From contig JABELC010000005.1 in assembly GCA_028455995.1 (NCBI GenBank), forward strand, positions 2,232,001 to 2,296,000: a stretch of DNA of 64,000 bases, read 5' to 3'. The DNA is from Scleromitrula shiraiana (Eukaryota; Ascomycota; Leotiomycetes; Helotiales; Sclerotiniaceae). Numbering within the stretch: the first letter of the stretch is position 1; each line of letters begins with the position of its first letter. A model generated the notes under the pieces. That model made no database searches and had not been told where the DNA came from. It saw only the letters and a program-made list of their open reading frames with translations. The position numbers were made by a program, and so were the translations under genes. Of this stretch, positions 47,566-59,962 are shown piece by piece.

Positions 47566-48444
47566 TTAGATACCATTCCTCCCCCAAAACCCCAAAATAC
47601 TCTCCGCAATCTCATGAACATTAGTCTCCACAGCAAAATGTCCCGCATCAAGCAACACCACCTCCGCCTTTTCCGAATCTCTATTAAAAGCCTCCGCACC
47701 AGCGGGTAAAAAGATCTCATCATTCTTACCCCAAACCGCCAAAATAGGAACCTTAGACTCTCTGAAGAATTTCTGAAACTCAGGATAAAGTTCAATATTA
47801 TTTTTGTAATCCTGGAATAGATCCAATTGAATGGATTCCTGATCCAATTGAGAAAGTAATGCGAAATCTAACGTCCATGTTTCAGGGGCGATGATCTGAG
47901 GATTTGGGTGGCCGTGAATATACTGCCATTTTGTGAAATTGAGAGAGAGGACTGCGGCGGCGAGAGTTGCTCGAGCGGAGGCGATATCGTCGGGTGTTGT
48001 GGCGGTCCAGAGTTCTTGAAGCGGTGCCCAGAAGTTGGAGAGGCCTTCGGTGTAGGCATTTCCGTTTTGAGAAATTATACTAGTAATGGCGTTTGGTTGA
48101 CGGAGTGCGAGACGAAGTCCTACGGGAGCGCCATAGTCAAATATATAGAGAGAATATTTAGAGATGGAGAGGGTGGAGAGGAGAGCCTCGATGGATTTGG
48201 ATAATGAGTCGAATGTGTAAGTGTAATTTCTTTCGGGTGGAACGACGGTGAATCCAAAGCCTGGCATATCAGGGGCGAGGACATGATATTTTTTAGAGAG
48301 AAGTGGGATAAGATTGCGATATTGATGGGAGGAGCTGGGGAAACCGTGAAGGAGGAGGATAGTGGGTGCATCTCTGGATCCAGATTCTCGATAGAAGATT
48401 TGTATGCCGTCGGCCGTGACGATTTTATGTTGAATTCCAGACAT
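47566..48444 (-). CDS. Alpha/beta hydrolase with Asp nucleophile (haloalkane dehalogenase/epoxide hydrolase-like)
   Basis: Intronless, 292 residues from the ATG of MSGIQHKIVT; the open frame extends upstream, but this ATG opens directly into the conserved first strand. HGFP (33-36) forms the oxyanion region. The nucleophile elbow is FDYGAPVG with Asp103, not Ser, as in haloalkane dehalogenases and soluble epoxide hydrolases. The acid is probably Asp242 in WGKNDEIF and the base His269 in DAGHFAVE, so the Asp-Asp-His triad is complete. No peroxisomal or secretion signal is visible (C-terminus GRNGI), so it is likely cytosolic. Fungal members of this subgroup are mostly uncharacterised; the true substrate is open. 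It transcribes towards the acetyltransferase pseudogene, and a P450 in the same orientation lies upstream. Confidence 0.85.
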   Translation of the reverse strand: MSGIQHKIVTADGIQIFYRESGSRDAPTILLLHGFPSSSHQYRNLIPLLSKKYHVLAPDMPGFGFTVVPPERNYTYTFDSLSKSIEALLSTLSISKYSLYIFDYGAPVGLRLALRQPNAITSIISQNGNAYTEGLSNFWAPLQELWTATTPDDIASARATLAAAVLSLNFTKWQYIHGHPNPQIIAPETWTLDFALLSQLDQESIQLDLFQDYKNNIELYPEFQKFFRESKVPILAVWGKNDEIFLPAGAEAFNRDSEKAEVVLLDAGHFAVETNVHEIAESILGFWGRNGI

Positions 48445-48944
48445 TATAATGAATTTTGGAAAGTCGTCCTCAAATGATATTCTCGGAAATAGCGGATGGA
48501 AGTATAGAACAGATTGTCTGGTGTGGGTTAGCCGTATAAATATGTATACACTTCTCAAAGTATTTTAATATCAGGTGAGGATCTCCGGGAATCTATATAC
48601 CCCACATGCATATGTCGTCAGCAATGATGCCGGTTGCATAGGTTGTTTCTCCTGATCCGCGGATTTCTTTAACTTGATGTTTGTCAGCATTCCCGAAATT
48701 TGGGCATTTGATTGGCCAAGATGAGGATGGTATTTGGTCTGTCAGACATTCAAAGGTGACAAAGCCGATGGTCTTAAAACCGAGAACACTATTTATAATT
48801 TAATGTCCTGACCTTTCCGATGATCGAAAGGGCGCAAAGCTTAACATGTAAGTAATATTGCAGATATTTCTATGCAATACCGGAGCTCAGATGACAATAA
48901 AAGCGTCAATGTGTGGAACACGATTGTCAAAGTTCCCAATGCGA
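48445..48944. other. Intergenic region upstream of the hydrolase
   Basis: 500 bp between the P450 stop codon and the hydrolase ATG, both on the reverse strand. It should carry the hydrolase promoter. No distinctive motif was found. Confidence 0.5.
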
Positions 48945-50748
48945 TCAATTCATCTTATCATCGAACAAATTTTTGATTCGACAAGGAAGGCCACCTTCCA
49001 TAGGTAGTGTAAGGCTGTTCTTACTAATCCGTTCCTTTCGATCAAGTGGGGAGAAGTCAAACCGTAATATTAAAACTGCCATGACTTGTGCCGCAACTAA
49101 CTCAGCCATTTTCTTCCCAAGGCAAGTCCTTGGGCCTCCGTTAAAGACTGGATACTCAAATGCAGTTTTTGACATCAAATTGCCATTCTCGATCCATCTT
49201 TCTGGATTGAATTTATCAGCATCTTCGCCCCATGTCAACTTTGATCGATTCATTGCCCAGGTACACCACACAAGGACCGCATTTTTGGGAAGAAATGTTC
49301 CATCTGGTAATGTAGTTGCTTGTTCGCATTGCTTGATCTCGAATGGGACAGGTGGGTAAAGTCTTAATGTCTCGTAAAAGACAGCCATTGTATATGGCAA
49401 AGTAGATGGGCGATATTTTGTGAAAGCACTCATCTCATCAGTCACAGAAGTTTGATTCACCTGTTGAATCTCTAATCGAACTCTTTCCATCTCTCTTGGA
49501 TGACGCATGAGAAGATAAAAAGCCCAAGTTAAAGCCTGTGCAGTAGTATCACGACCTAGATATGCTTAGCCAAACACATCATATCTGTTGGATGTTTGAA
49601 AATACACATACCTGCTGAAAGATAGTTCAAAGCTGCATCGGCCACCATTTGGTGATCATCAATAGAATCTAATAAGGAGTTGATCAAAGTTCCCGAGATA
49701 CAATCTAACGAATCTGTCTCGACCTTTTTCTTCTCCTGTCGAGATCTAACGGCATTTGCTACTATTTCAGAGCCAAATGCTTTAACCTTCCCGATTGATA
49801 ATCTGAATTTAGAACCAAAGATCATCTCGGTTATTGGCCATAAAGGGTTTTGAAATCTTTCACCAGTAGCACCAGATGCGTATTCAAAAGCTAACGAAAA
49901 CTCATCTGCGGAATGCATTTCCATCTAGTTTTATCAGCCAGTGCTTCATCTAATGACATATATGCTCACATCATAGGCCATTCTCCCCATTAACTTTGTA
50001 GTTAATTCATGAAATTCTGCTTCCAGATCAACAACTTTCGAAGTTGTACATGACATATCAAGCTTCATTATAGTCTCCTTGAGATATTGAGGAAGTGCAA
50101 CATCCGTAAGAACCTTAAGATTTGAATTATTCAAGAAATGTAGTCCAGCTTTCCGCTGAACCTTCCACAAATCACCATCCGCATTAATAATACCATTTCC
50201 TAGAGACGTCAATACAAATATCCCATTCATTCAAGATAAAATAAAAAAATACCAAATAGGTCCCAAGATCTTCTCTTAAAGAAGTCGCCTTTAGCAAAGA
50301 TCCCCTCATTTTTCAACACATATTCTAGATTCTTTGGATCATTAATCACCACACCAGGTGGTAATGAAGGAACCGAAATCTGAAAGGTTTCAAATCCAAA
50401 TTTACGTTCACACTTGACGAACCATGAAAATAGCTTATGACGAGCTTGAAGGAAGAGAATGCCATTACCAACGAGTGGTAGTGTGTTTGGTGGTCGTCTG
50501 TAATTTTTATTAGTCCTCTTTATCTATGCATCGTCTAAAACCATGGTATCCAAAATATAGAAAAATATGTCAAAAGGCCATATATTTTGTTCCTGGGAAT
50601 AATTCCTCTCGGTGCATAGAGTATCATCACAGCATATAATTTCAACACACCTCAAGGACCTCCCATTCCTCCTAATCTTCGTACCACCAAATAAACAATA
50701 CGGTATGAAAAGACCAAGAAAAATCGCAATAAACGATAGGACATACAT
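48945..50748 (-). CDS. Cytochrome P450 monooxygenase (CYP4/52/86-like)
   Basis: Exons 50748-50651, 50497-50253, 50199-49970, 49924-49612 and 49555-48945 sum to 498 residues. The N-terminal MYVLSFIAIFLGLFIPYCLF is a membrane anchor, followed by a RRPPNTLPLVGNG proline-rich hinge. The I-helix oxygen-activation motif AGRDTT spans the last intron (about 295-300), the K-helix ExxR is Glu357/Arg360 in YETLRLY, and the heme loop FNGGPRTCLG carries the ligand Cys at about 440. The GPRTCLG form and WAMNRSKLTWGEDADKFNPERW match fatty-acid/alkane hydroxylase-like P450s of the CYP4/52/86 clan. It should sit in the ER membrane and use a NADPH reductase partner. The substrate is unknown. It shares a 294-bp divergent promoter with the methyltransferase-like gene. 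Confidence 0.9.
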
Positions 50749-51042
50749 TTTGTCGCGAGAATGCAGAGAACTCTCCTAATCAATCCATTGATATCGAAAA
50801 TTCCTCAAAAATGATGATGAAAGAAGAAGGATGTTGTTGGAATGTACCCTTACCACTAGCGTCACTAGGATGAACAAATCCACAGGTTAGAGCTTCGAAC
50901 TCAAATTAATAAGTGCAGTTTCAACTTTTAGGAACGACATCTATTCTATAAATTTATTACAATTTCTTTTCATATCGATTCTTTTCAATTGAGAATAATT
51001 GAAGATCTCGAATTTTAAAGAAAGAAAGAAAGAAAGAAAATA
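50749..51042. promoter_or_regulatory. Short divergent promoter region, P450 / methyltransferase-like gene
   Basis: Only 294 bp separate the two start codons, so the promoters must overlap or be shared. A GAAA microsatellite at about 51020-51040 abuts the forward gene's ATG. Confidence 0.5.
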
Positions 51043-52373
51043 ATGGTTCTCATATGTCCCCGCATCCACTTTTTCGAAATAAATGATCAACCCTGGTTCG
51101 TAATTAGCTATGTAGCTATCAAGCTCAGCTCCCCCTCAGCTCCCCAAGCTCCAAGAACCCACTCCATCTATCCCATCTATCTCCAACCCTCACTAACCAC
51201 TATTTCCCCCCTTCCCCCCAGGTTCCCCCAATACCTCCGCCTAAAAATCCAATCCTGCCTCGCCCTCGCCTGGACCTTCCGCGTCCCGCTCATCCAGCCC
51301 TCCTCCCCCGCCCAACTCGTCGCTACCACCCTCTCCCGCCTCCTCTCCAACGACCTCACAACCTACACATTTGTCGATTTCTGCGCCGGCGCTGGAGGTC
51401 CCACTCCTTATATCGAGGTTTATCTAAATGCGCAGTTAAATTCCTCTTCTACTTCTGCTTCTTCTTCCTCCGCTGTTGATGGAGAAGAAAATACAAATGG
51501 CGAGCCTTCCTCCTCTTCATCATATGCCGCTGTAGCCGCAGCACCAAAACCAAAATCTAATGGATTGACACCGCGATCTTCGCATTTCCCACCTACCTCA
51601 TCATCATCACCACCATCATCCAATTCAAAACGAAACAACGTACAATTCGTGCTCACAGATCTCCATCCCCATATCCCAGATTGGAGCGAAGCAAGCAAGA
51701 AAAGTCCAAACGTACATTTCATTCCCGAATCCGTCGATGCGGCCAATGCCCCAAAGGATTTATTGAAAAATATCGGTGGGGTGGAGGGAAGGAAAATCTT
51801 TCGGTTGTATAATTTGGCGTTTCATCATTTTGATGATGGTTTGGGTGAGGCGATTTTGAGGAATACGGTTGAGACTGCTGATGGGTTTGGGTATATTTTT
51901 TTTCCTAGAAAAAATCTTCTCTCTTCCCCATTCCCCTATTCGTATCCTATATTCCTTTTCCTTCCCCGTTCCCTCTCCCTCCCCATCCACCTTTTCTAAC
52001 CCCATCAATCCTCATCCAAAACCACAACTAACCCCCTACTCTCCCCATTACCAGAATCTTCGAACTCCAAGAACGCACCGTCTCCTCCCTGCTCACCATG
52101 TTCGGTCTCGGCATCCTCATGTTCCTCATCACGCCCTTCTATTTCTGGCGCTCCCCGGGCCATCTCTTTTTTACGTATGTGGTTCCTGTTATTCCGTTTG
52201 TGCTTGTGTTTGATGGGGTGGTGTCGAGTTTGAGGACGAGGAACGTGGGGGAGGTGGAGGCGTTGTTGAATAAGAATGCGGATGGATGGGAGGGGTGGAA
52301 GGTTGGTAGTGGGAGGGAGTGTCATACGTGGCCGACAGGGTATATGACTTGGGTTGTTGGGTTGAGGAAGTAG
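51043..52373 (+). CDS. SAM-dependent methyltransferase-like protein with C-terminal membrane segment
   Basis: Exons 51043-51095, 51222-51890 and 52055-52373 give 346 residues. The short first exon encodes MVLICPRIHFFEINDQPW, and the intron is placed so that it runs into FPQYLRLKIQSCLALAWTFRVPL. FVDFCAGAGGPTPYIE looks like a SAM-binding motif I, followed by a Ser-rich insertion (about 93-155), then FVLTDLHPHIPDW (motif II position) and IFRLYNLAFHHFDD. After ADGFG the third exon gives IFELQERTVSSLLTMF and two hydrophobic stretches (GLGILMFLITPFYFW and YVVPVIPFVLVFDGVVSSLR), which suggest membrane association. The combination matches an uncharacterised fungal family. Actual methyl transfer is unproven. 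Confidence 0.78.
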
Positions 52374-52631
52374 GGGGGAGGGGTGGAAGGTTGTGGTGTG
52401 TGTGGATGTATGATATGTATGATATGTATGATATGTATGATATGTATGATATGTATGATATGAGGAGCGGGGGGGTGTTTAGTATATGGTATTACGAGAG
52501 CGGGATGGGTAGGTATATTATGTACTTTTAACATCAACATCAACATCAACATCAACATTGACACATATACACATAGACATACACATATGGAATATAAGTA
52601 CATTGAAAGTGGTGATTATAAAACCACTAAA

Positions 52632-52665
<34 letters not shown>

Positions 52666-52907
52666 CATTAACATCAACATCACATCACATCACATCAATT
52701 TCGTGCTCCCCAACCCAAAGCTCTCACTCTACTCAAACTTAACTACCGTGATTATTCTATTCTAATCGATTTAAAAGAATTGCATTAATATACAACTGAG
52801 AATATAGTCGAAAGAACTTGAAATATAACTATAGATGTATAGATACATGGATATACATAATCTGTAATTGTATATCTAAACGGAATCATATAATGTTGGC
52901 TCGGAGC
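52374..52907. other. Convergent intergenic region with simple repeats
   Basis: 534 bp between the methyltransferase-like gene and RAD4, both ending here. It contains a tatgatatg array (listed separately), an acatca array near 52530-52556 and an acat array near 52631-52660. Confidence 0.6.
52408..52462. repeat. Six tandem copies of the 9-bp unit tatgatatg
   Basis: Exact 9-bp period just after the stop codon of the methyltransferase-like gene, so it is probably in the 3' UTR. Confidence 0.9.
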
Positions 52908-55471
52908 CTACTCGGGGAAAAATCCTCCTGCCATTTCATCGTCATCATCATTATTATCGTCGTCATCGTTGTATGGCTCACTTAACTCGCTCTCTTCACT
53001 TTCTTTTACGAATCCACCCTCCTCCTCCTCCTCCCCCTCAACCCTATACCCCTCCACCCTCTCCCACACCCTCAACCTAACCAACCACTTCCTCCAAACC
53101 CCCAAAACGTGTTCCCTCCTCCTCTCCACCCCCTCCCTCTCCCTCTCCCACCCCATCCCCCCCACCACCACCCTCACCGCCTCCCCAAACTCCCTCGATA
53201 CCACCACCCCCCTAAAAACCGGCGTCCCCACCCTCCCCATAAACCTCCACCCCACCAGCGCATTCGCATAATCGATCCCTAGCAATTTCGCCGCATACGC
53301 CGCGTCGTCGTCTTCGATGTGGACGCCGCCTTTTGGGATCATAGAGGAGGTGTAGATATCTATGTTGCCGAATTTGTTTTTGGGGACTTGGTTATTGAGG
53401 ATGGGTGGGGGCGTGTAGAGGGTGGTTTGGTCGATGGTGTAGAGGTTTGTTCCGGGGGATTCGTGTTCGCCATTCTCATTGATATCGTCATTTTCTTCTT
53501 CTTTCTTTCGAGTGGAAGTGATGGTTTTTGCCGGGACCTCGCGATCTTTTACCTCCCGTCCAAGCCGATACCAAGCATCCCTGCTCTTCACAACCCTAAC
53601 ATCCTTCCTCCTGTAAACGTTCTCTGTTTTTTTATCTTTCGGATTTCCCACCGCCACCTTCCCACTCGGCCGCTCCTTATCCGCAACAAGAACCTCATTC
53701 CGTCTCAAATGTCTCTCCAGCGCATAAACAGGATGATTTTTAAAATCCTGCACAGCTTTCGGCATCGGTTCTCGCGCTTCCAACGCCGCTAACTCTCCAT
53801 CTTCAATTTGCTCCACATCTGATTTCCAACCCGGGGAATAATGGTTTAGGATTTTTGACCACCATTTTTGCCCGCCCGGGGTGGATTCGATGCGGGATTT
53901 GCGCGTTTTGGAATTCGGCGCTTTGACGTAGCGGAGAGTGACGTCGCGGGCGGAGGAGTCCGGGGAGAAGGCGAGAACGTAGTGCATTTGATTTTCTTTA
54001 TCTGATAGGGGGGGTTCCAGGGTGCGCGGTTTGGATATGTTGCAGGTTACGAGGGGGTCGATGGGGATCCATTTTTGGTGGGCGGGGTTGAGGACTTCGA
54101 TCCAGAAGACTGGGAAGGGGGATTCGTGGATGGGTTTTGTGGGGGGTTTAGGAATTGGCGGAGGAGCTGGTGTGGGGGGCGGTGGAAAGTGATAGGATGA
54201 TGCACCACCTAGGCGTCGGCGGGGGTTTGATAGTAAGGCTTCGGTGCTGTTTGGATTGGCTGATGAGGATCCTTCTTCTTCGGTGATGGGTGTTGTGACT
54301 TTGGTCTTTTGTTTAGGTGGTTTTGGCATGGGTGGACCACCAGTATTGAATGAGAGAGGTTGAAGAGAGCAGACAAGTCGAGCTTCAATATCTGCACTTC
54401 TCAATAAAGCGCAAAATAATTGTGCCCCTACATCTCTTGAACCTTTTAATTCTTTTGCTGCCTTTCTGAAATCGGCTTTGTCATATGCAGCATCCGCATC
54501 ATCGGGTAATTTGTACTATATTTATGTCAATATTTCTCTTATTTGGATGTTTGAAAAGCCTTTACGTTTTGAATATGCTCTTCATCGTCAGCCCACAAAG
54601 CCCTCCGTAGTCCTCTCTTTGTGATACTGAATTTTGTTCTCCACATAACAGCAACCTGCTCCAATCCACGTTTCAACGCATCCGTTTGACCAAATTGTGA
54701 AAGATCCTCTCTCGGTTTTAGAAATGTCAACATCTTCTTAGTAAGAAGTGGTTTGAGCGTATTCTGAACCACGGAATCATTACACCATTCATTCCTTCTA
54801 TCAACATGTGATAGCAATAATAAAAGATGCATCCTATGAATCTCCAATCTGTGAATTCTATCTGCCTGGGAAATAGCTTTACGTCTTGGCGTAATCGTCC
54901 GACTTTGAGAGATAGAATTTCTAGTCAGGTTCAATTCCAAATCTCCTGATGGTTCATCATCCTTCTCATCGAAATTGAAATTTTCCCAATCAATATCACT
55001 CTCGGCAGTTTCATCATCCGTATCCCTATATGCTACCTGTCGAGGTCTATCGGATTCTTCATCCTGACTTTCATCGTCAAGCTCTCTCGGTGGTTTTAAG
55101 ACATCCTCAAATACCAAATCATCTTCGTCCTCATCTTCATCTTTATCCTGATCATGTGATTCAACCACAGAAGATTTACTATTAGATGGCCCTGGCATTG
55201 AAGCTGAAACTGCTCGTGGGCCAACTCTTCTTTTCTTTAAAGGTCTTTCAGGAACCTCCGATTGGGCTGGTAGGGCTTCCGCCAGCATATCTCGATAAAT
55301 ATCCGGAACGACATTTTGATTGGTTACTTTTCCTTTCCCCTTTGCTCTAGTTGATCTTCTACTTGTGGATTCGGTCGAGGAAGCGTTTGCATTATTTGTG
55401 GCGATAAAACTCGAGCCTGATGCATTATCAAGTTCCTTCTTTGGTCGACCTCTTGTTTTTGGTGGCATCAT
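52908..55471 (-). CDS. RAD4: RAD4/XPC DNA damage recognition protein
   Basis: Exons 55471-54566 and 54515-52908 give 837 residues, a little shorter than yeast and human homologues. The N-terminus is basic (MMPPKTRGRPKK, AT-hook-like RGRPKK), then an acidic region (DEDEDEDD). The transglutaminase-like fold is visible as RIHRLEIHRMHLLLLLSHVDRRNEW, RDVGAQLFCALLRSADIEARLVCSLQPL and FWIEVLNPAHQKWIPIDPL. The beta-hairpin domains follow in order: HPVYALERHLRRNEVL (BHD1), ENVYRRKDVRVVKSRDAWYRLGREV (BHD2) and NKFGNIDIYTSSMIPKGGVHI (BHD3). The acidic C-terminus ends in GGFFPE. It acts in the nucleus with RAD23, opening distorted DNA to start global-genome nucleotide excision repair. The intron inside the transglutaminase fold keeps the phase. 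Divergent from the K+ channel. Confidence 0.93.
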
Positions 55472-56395
55472 GCCTTTTTATTTGAGCAAATTATTAGATG
55501 AGCAAGAGCAAGTTGGAAACATTATTGAGAATGTGTATGCAAGAATTTAATTTGAACGAGCAACAAGTTGTGAAGTAATTGTATGTATGTTTTTGCGAAT
55601 ACAATTCAATTTTGATATAGAGTATAAAGATTAATAATGATCTAGTTATTCATCAACATTGTCGACAGGGCAGGACAGAGCAGGGCAGGTATGACTTCCG
55701 AAGCCTTCAGTGCTCAGATGGTTGATACCTAGTCCTCTAAGGCAAAAAGAAGTTAGTGGTGTCAAGATGGATGGATGCCAGTGCCAAGCTGCTAAAATTT
55801 AGTGACCGCCTTCCATACTCGTATGTTCTGAGCTATTATTTATTTATTATTTCTCCACACGACTCCAGACTCTAGACTCCAGATTTTTTATCCTTTTACT
55901 AATAAGTTAATAATAATAATAATACCTCTCCATTCTCCATCATAACGTTGATTGTATTTCTTAATATCTTCATCCTTCTTCAATTCATCTCTTTGTTTTC
56001 ATGAGATTTCTTTTCTTTAAACTCTTATCATATCGAACTCTTCCAATTTTGCAGGTAATTTTCTAATGTGAACCAGTTGATATAATAAATCTTGGTTTTC
56101 TTTCTTTACGACGTCATACATACCAATACTATACCGTTAGACAATCCCCTGTTTATTTTATTACATCTTTCAAAATTTATATTGATATATTTCATCCATA
56201 CCATTTTTTTAAATAAATAAAAAATCATATTTATATCCTTCCTTCTATTCTAACTTCAATTACCATGTTGTGATTGTTTCTACTTGTATCTATTTACATA
56301 TGTTGAATTAGATATGCTACTTCGAATTCATCACTAGAACCGTATTATTGTTCACAGATCTAGATTCGCCCCCCCAAATCTTCCACATTAACAAC
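55472..56395. promoter_or_regulatory. Divergent promoter region, RAD4 / potassium channel
   Basis: 924 bp between head-to-head genes. Contains gacagggcag-type repeats near 55670-55690, a taata array near 55905-55923 and pyrimidine-rich leader sequence before the channel ATG. No factor site is assigned. Confidence 0.45.
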
Positions 56396-58578
56396 ATGAA
56401 TGATCTAGGCCTCGATGAACCCATCTCTAATGATGCCAGAGATGTAGAGCATCTGCAGCGAGATGAGAGACAAGAGGCAGAAGAAGATGAAGAAACTTTC
56501 CTTGAACCAAGGTATGTTAATAGGAAAACTTATGGTATACTTCTGAAATTATCAAAGTGGGCATTCTAATTGTTTATCTTTCTAGTCGTTGGTGGTTTGC
56601 CAGTACCGCATTTCCTCTCATAGCTGGCACCTTCGGCCCAATGGCATCGGCATTCAGTATCTGCGCATTAGTAGTACGTTGGAGAGTTTCGATACCACCT
56701 GGCGGAGTAGAAGAACATGGAACTTATATCGACGACCCAAAATGGCTAATTGGGATAAATGCTGTTCAACTGGCTATAGCACTTGTGTCGAATTTATTTC
56801 TACTCCTAAATATGGCAGAAAGGGTACGATTCTCAATCGCTCAACCAATTACAATCATAGGATGGTATATATCATCATTTGCTTTGATTGGATTGACAGC
56901 TTGTGCCTCTGGTCCACTCAACCTATCATCTCCTCCAGCTCATGCATATACGCAAGCATTCTACTACGCAATATTCGCTGCCGGTCTTTACTTTATTGTG
57001 GCAAGTTTGATGGTGGTCACAGTATACGGAGCTTATAAAGGTCATTATCCAAAGGAATTCAAATTGTCCATCATTCAGAGAACTTTGATGTTACAAACTA
57101 TTAGTTATTTGGTTTATCTACTAGTCGGCGCTGTTGTTTATTCTCATATTGAAGATTGGCAGTTTTTGGATGCACTTTACTGGGCTGATTTTACACTTTT
57201 GACTGTGGGGATAGGTGATTACGCACCATTAACTCATACTGGAAGAGGATTACTATTTCCATTTGCTATCGGAGGTATTATTATTATAGGTTTAGTTATC
57301 GGCTCAATCCGATCATTAGTTCTCGAACGTGGAAAAGTCAAACTCGGGGCAAGAATGGTAGAAAAGGAACGAAGACGTCTTTTGAAAAAGATGCAAAAGA
57401 AGAATGCTAAGGTTTTGAAACCGGTCACTAATGGGAAATCTTCTCCCGAATCAAGTAGTAAGACATTGGTTGGCGAAGATGACCTTACGGAAAGGGAAAG
57501 ACGTCAGCAAGAATTTGATTTGATGAGACAAATACAAGAAACTGCTGCAACTAAACGTCGTTGGACTTCTCTAGTTATATCTGGAACAACTTGGTTCGTG
57601 CTCTGGTTCGCAGGAGCTGCGATTTTCAAAGCAGCCGAGTATGGCCAAAAATGGACTTATTTCCAATCACTCTACTTCTCATACACCTCACTTCTAACAA
57701 TTGGATATGGAGACTTTTATCCACAATCCAATTCCGGCAAACCTTTTTTCGTTTTCTGGTCTCTTCTCGCAGTTCCTTCTCTTACAATTCTTATCAGCAA
57801 CATGGGCGACACCATCATTAAAGGAATCCGCGATCTAACCCTCTACATTGGAGATTCCACCATCTTACCTGGCGAAAAAGGAGTCCGACATTCCCTCAAA
57901 AACCTCGCCCATAAAGTAACCCGCGGGAAAATGTTCACAGAACAACCTCCCGGTTTCCTCGGCGAATCCAGTCAAAACGACGAATCATCAACCGGATATG
58001 ATCGCGCGAGAAATGATCCCGAATCAGCAACTCAGCGTACCGCTGATGCAAAGTCAAATTTAGAAACTGCCCGTGCAAAAAAGGAAGCAGAGATTAAGGA
58101 TAAACTTCCTAAAGATCCTCATCATTACCATTGTATTCTAATCCAAGAAATCGGAAAAGTAACCAAACATCTCAATAGTTCACCACCGCGAAAATACACT
58201 TTTGACGAATGGGCCTGGTATCTGAAATTAATCGGGGAAGATGAGAATGATGAGGGGAAGCATAGAAAAGCGGTTAGGAAACCGGAAAATGGAGAGGAGG
58301 GGGAATTGGGTGGTTCGAGGGGTGGGGTGGGAAAGGATGCTAGTGGGGGGGCGGGGGTCAAATGGAGCTGGATTGGGACGAGGAGTCCGTTGATGGGGGA
58401 TAAGGAGGAGAGTGAGTGGGTTTTGGAGAGGTTGACGAGGAGGTTGGAGAGGGAGTTGGTGGGGTTTAGGAGGGGGGTTTTGGAGGGGAAGGTTTGGGTT
58501 TTGGGGGCTGGGGATGGTGACGGTGACGGTGATAATGGGGACAAAAGTAGGGATGATAAAGAGGCGCGCGGTGTGTGA
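56396..58578 (+). CDS. TOK1: TOK1-type outward-rectifying two-pore potassium channel
   Basis: Exons 56396-56511 and 56586-58578 encode 702 residues. An acidic cytosolic N-terminus leads into RWWFASTAFPLIAGTFGPMASAFSIC, the first membrane helix. The membrane-helix pattern fits the eight-span TOK layout. Pore 1 has the selectivity filter TVGIGD (GIGD at 247-250) and pore 2 has TIGYGD (GYGD at 412-415), followed by FFVFWSLLAVPSLTILISNMGDT. Between the pores lies a ~90-residue charged linker, and a ~260-residue hydrophilic C-terminal tail follows. The family passes outward K+ current across the plasma membrane when the voltage exceeds the K+ equilibrium potential. The ATG used starts MNDLGLDEP; a longer non-ATG frame upstream is not needed. 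The 3' end is very G-rich and low in complexity. Confidence 0.94.
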
Positions 58579-59075
58579 CGGTATGAGTTGATGGTTTTAT
58601 TTGGGCGTTGATCGATTTTTTTGTTTGCATTTACATTTTGATACCCAAATAGTCAGCATCGCATCTTTAGCATTTACAAATTGGGAAGAATGGGAAGAAT
58701 GGGACTGGCGTTTATTAACATTACATGATATCCCCATACAGTTTAATTTCAAGTTCTTCTGTATATATATACATAATATTAGTAGATAGAACTAGTACAT
58801 ACATTTACCAACTAGATAACTACGATCATGATACTATTTGCATATGGATACAATAGTACTGTGTTTACCTAGGTTGTCAGTTAATATTCTCTTAACCCAT
58901 TCGTCTCACGAATAATATATTAGATTATTTATTTATCCGTCAATTTTGAATTCATTTTCTTCACTTTCTTCACTTTCTTCAAAACTATCCTATCAAAGTC
59001 ACCTGGGCATATCCATTCGATTCGAGCACGTACGCATACAAGACTCCTTTCCCTTCTCTTGCAGTAAGCACTGGA
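58579..59075. other. 3' flank of the potassium channel gene
   Basis: About 500 bp with atgggaag repeats near 58680-58700 and TATA-like AT runs. No gene is seen. Confidence 0.5.
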
Positions 59076-59393
<318 letters not shown>

Positions 59394-59962
59394 CATACGG
59401 CGCAAGTCAAATGCAAGTCAAATGCAAGTCAAAAATAAAGTGAAATGGTTTACGGGTGCTTTGTGAAGGTTTTGCCGGACATGACATGCGTATTTTTGAT
59501 TTCTACTTCGTTCGTTTTGTGGGAGATGAGAATGATGAGATAAGATAAGATAAGATAAGACAAGACGAGAGGAAAGGAAGTCAAGACCTCAAGAGCATGA
59601 TGGAGAACCGGGAACGGTAAAAGAAGTGTGGATTAGATGTGAATATACTCACTCAATCTCCTACATCGGGATGAGAGATCAATACCCCCTACTACAAACG
59701 CCGATGAGATGAGGGCAATCTTCTATCCCCCATTTCATCTATCCTCTACTTTCTTCCACTCCCAATCTCACTCTCATCTCATCTCATCTCCAGTCCCAAC
59801 ACCAATCTTGTCACACATAAATCCGTTAAATACCGCGATCCACCCCAATACTAAAATCAGTCAGAAAACTAAAATACTACCAGTACCATAAATAGCTTCA
59901 GCATTCAAGAGGATCAACCAGCGGCACGAACAGAAATCCGGAAGCTTTTACCAAATGGGTTG

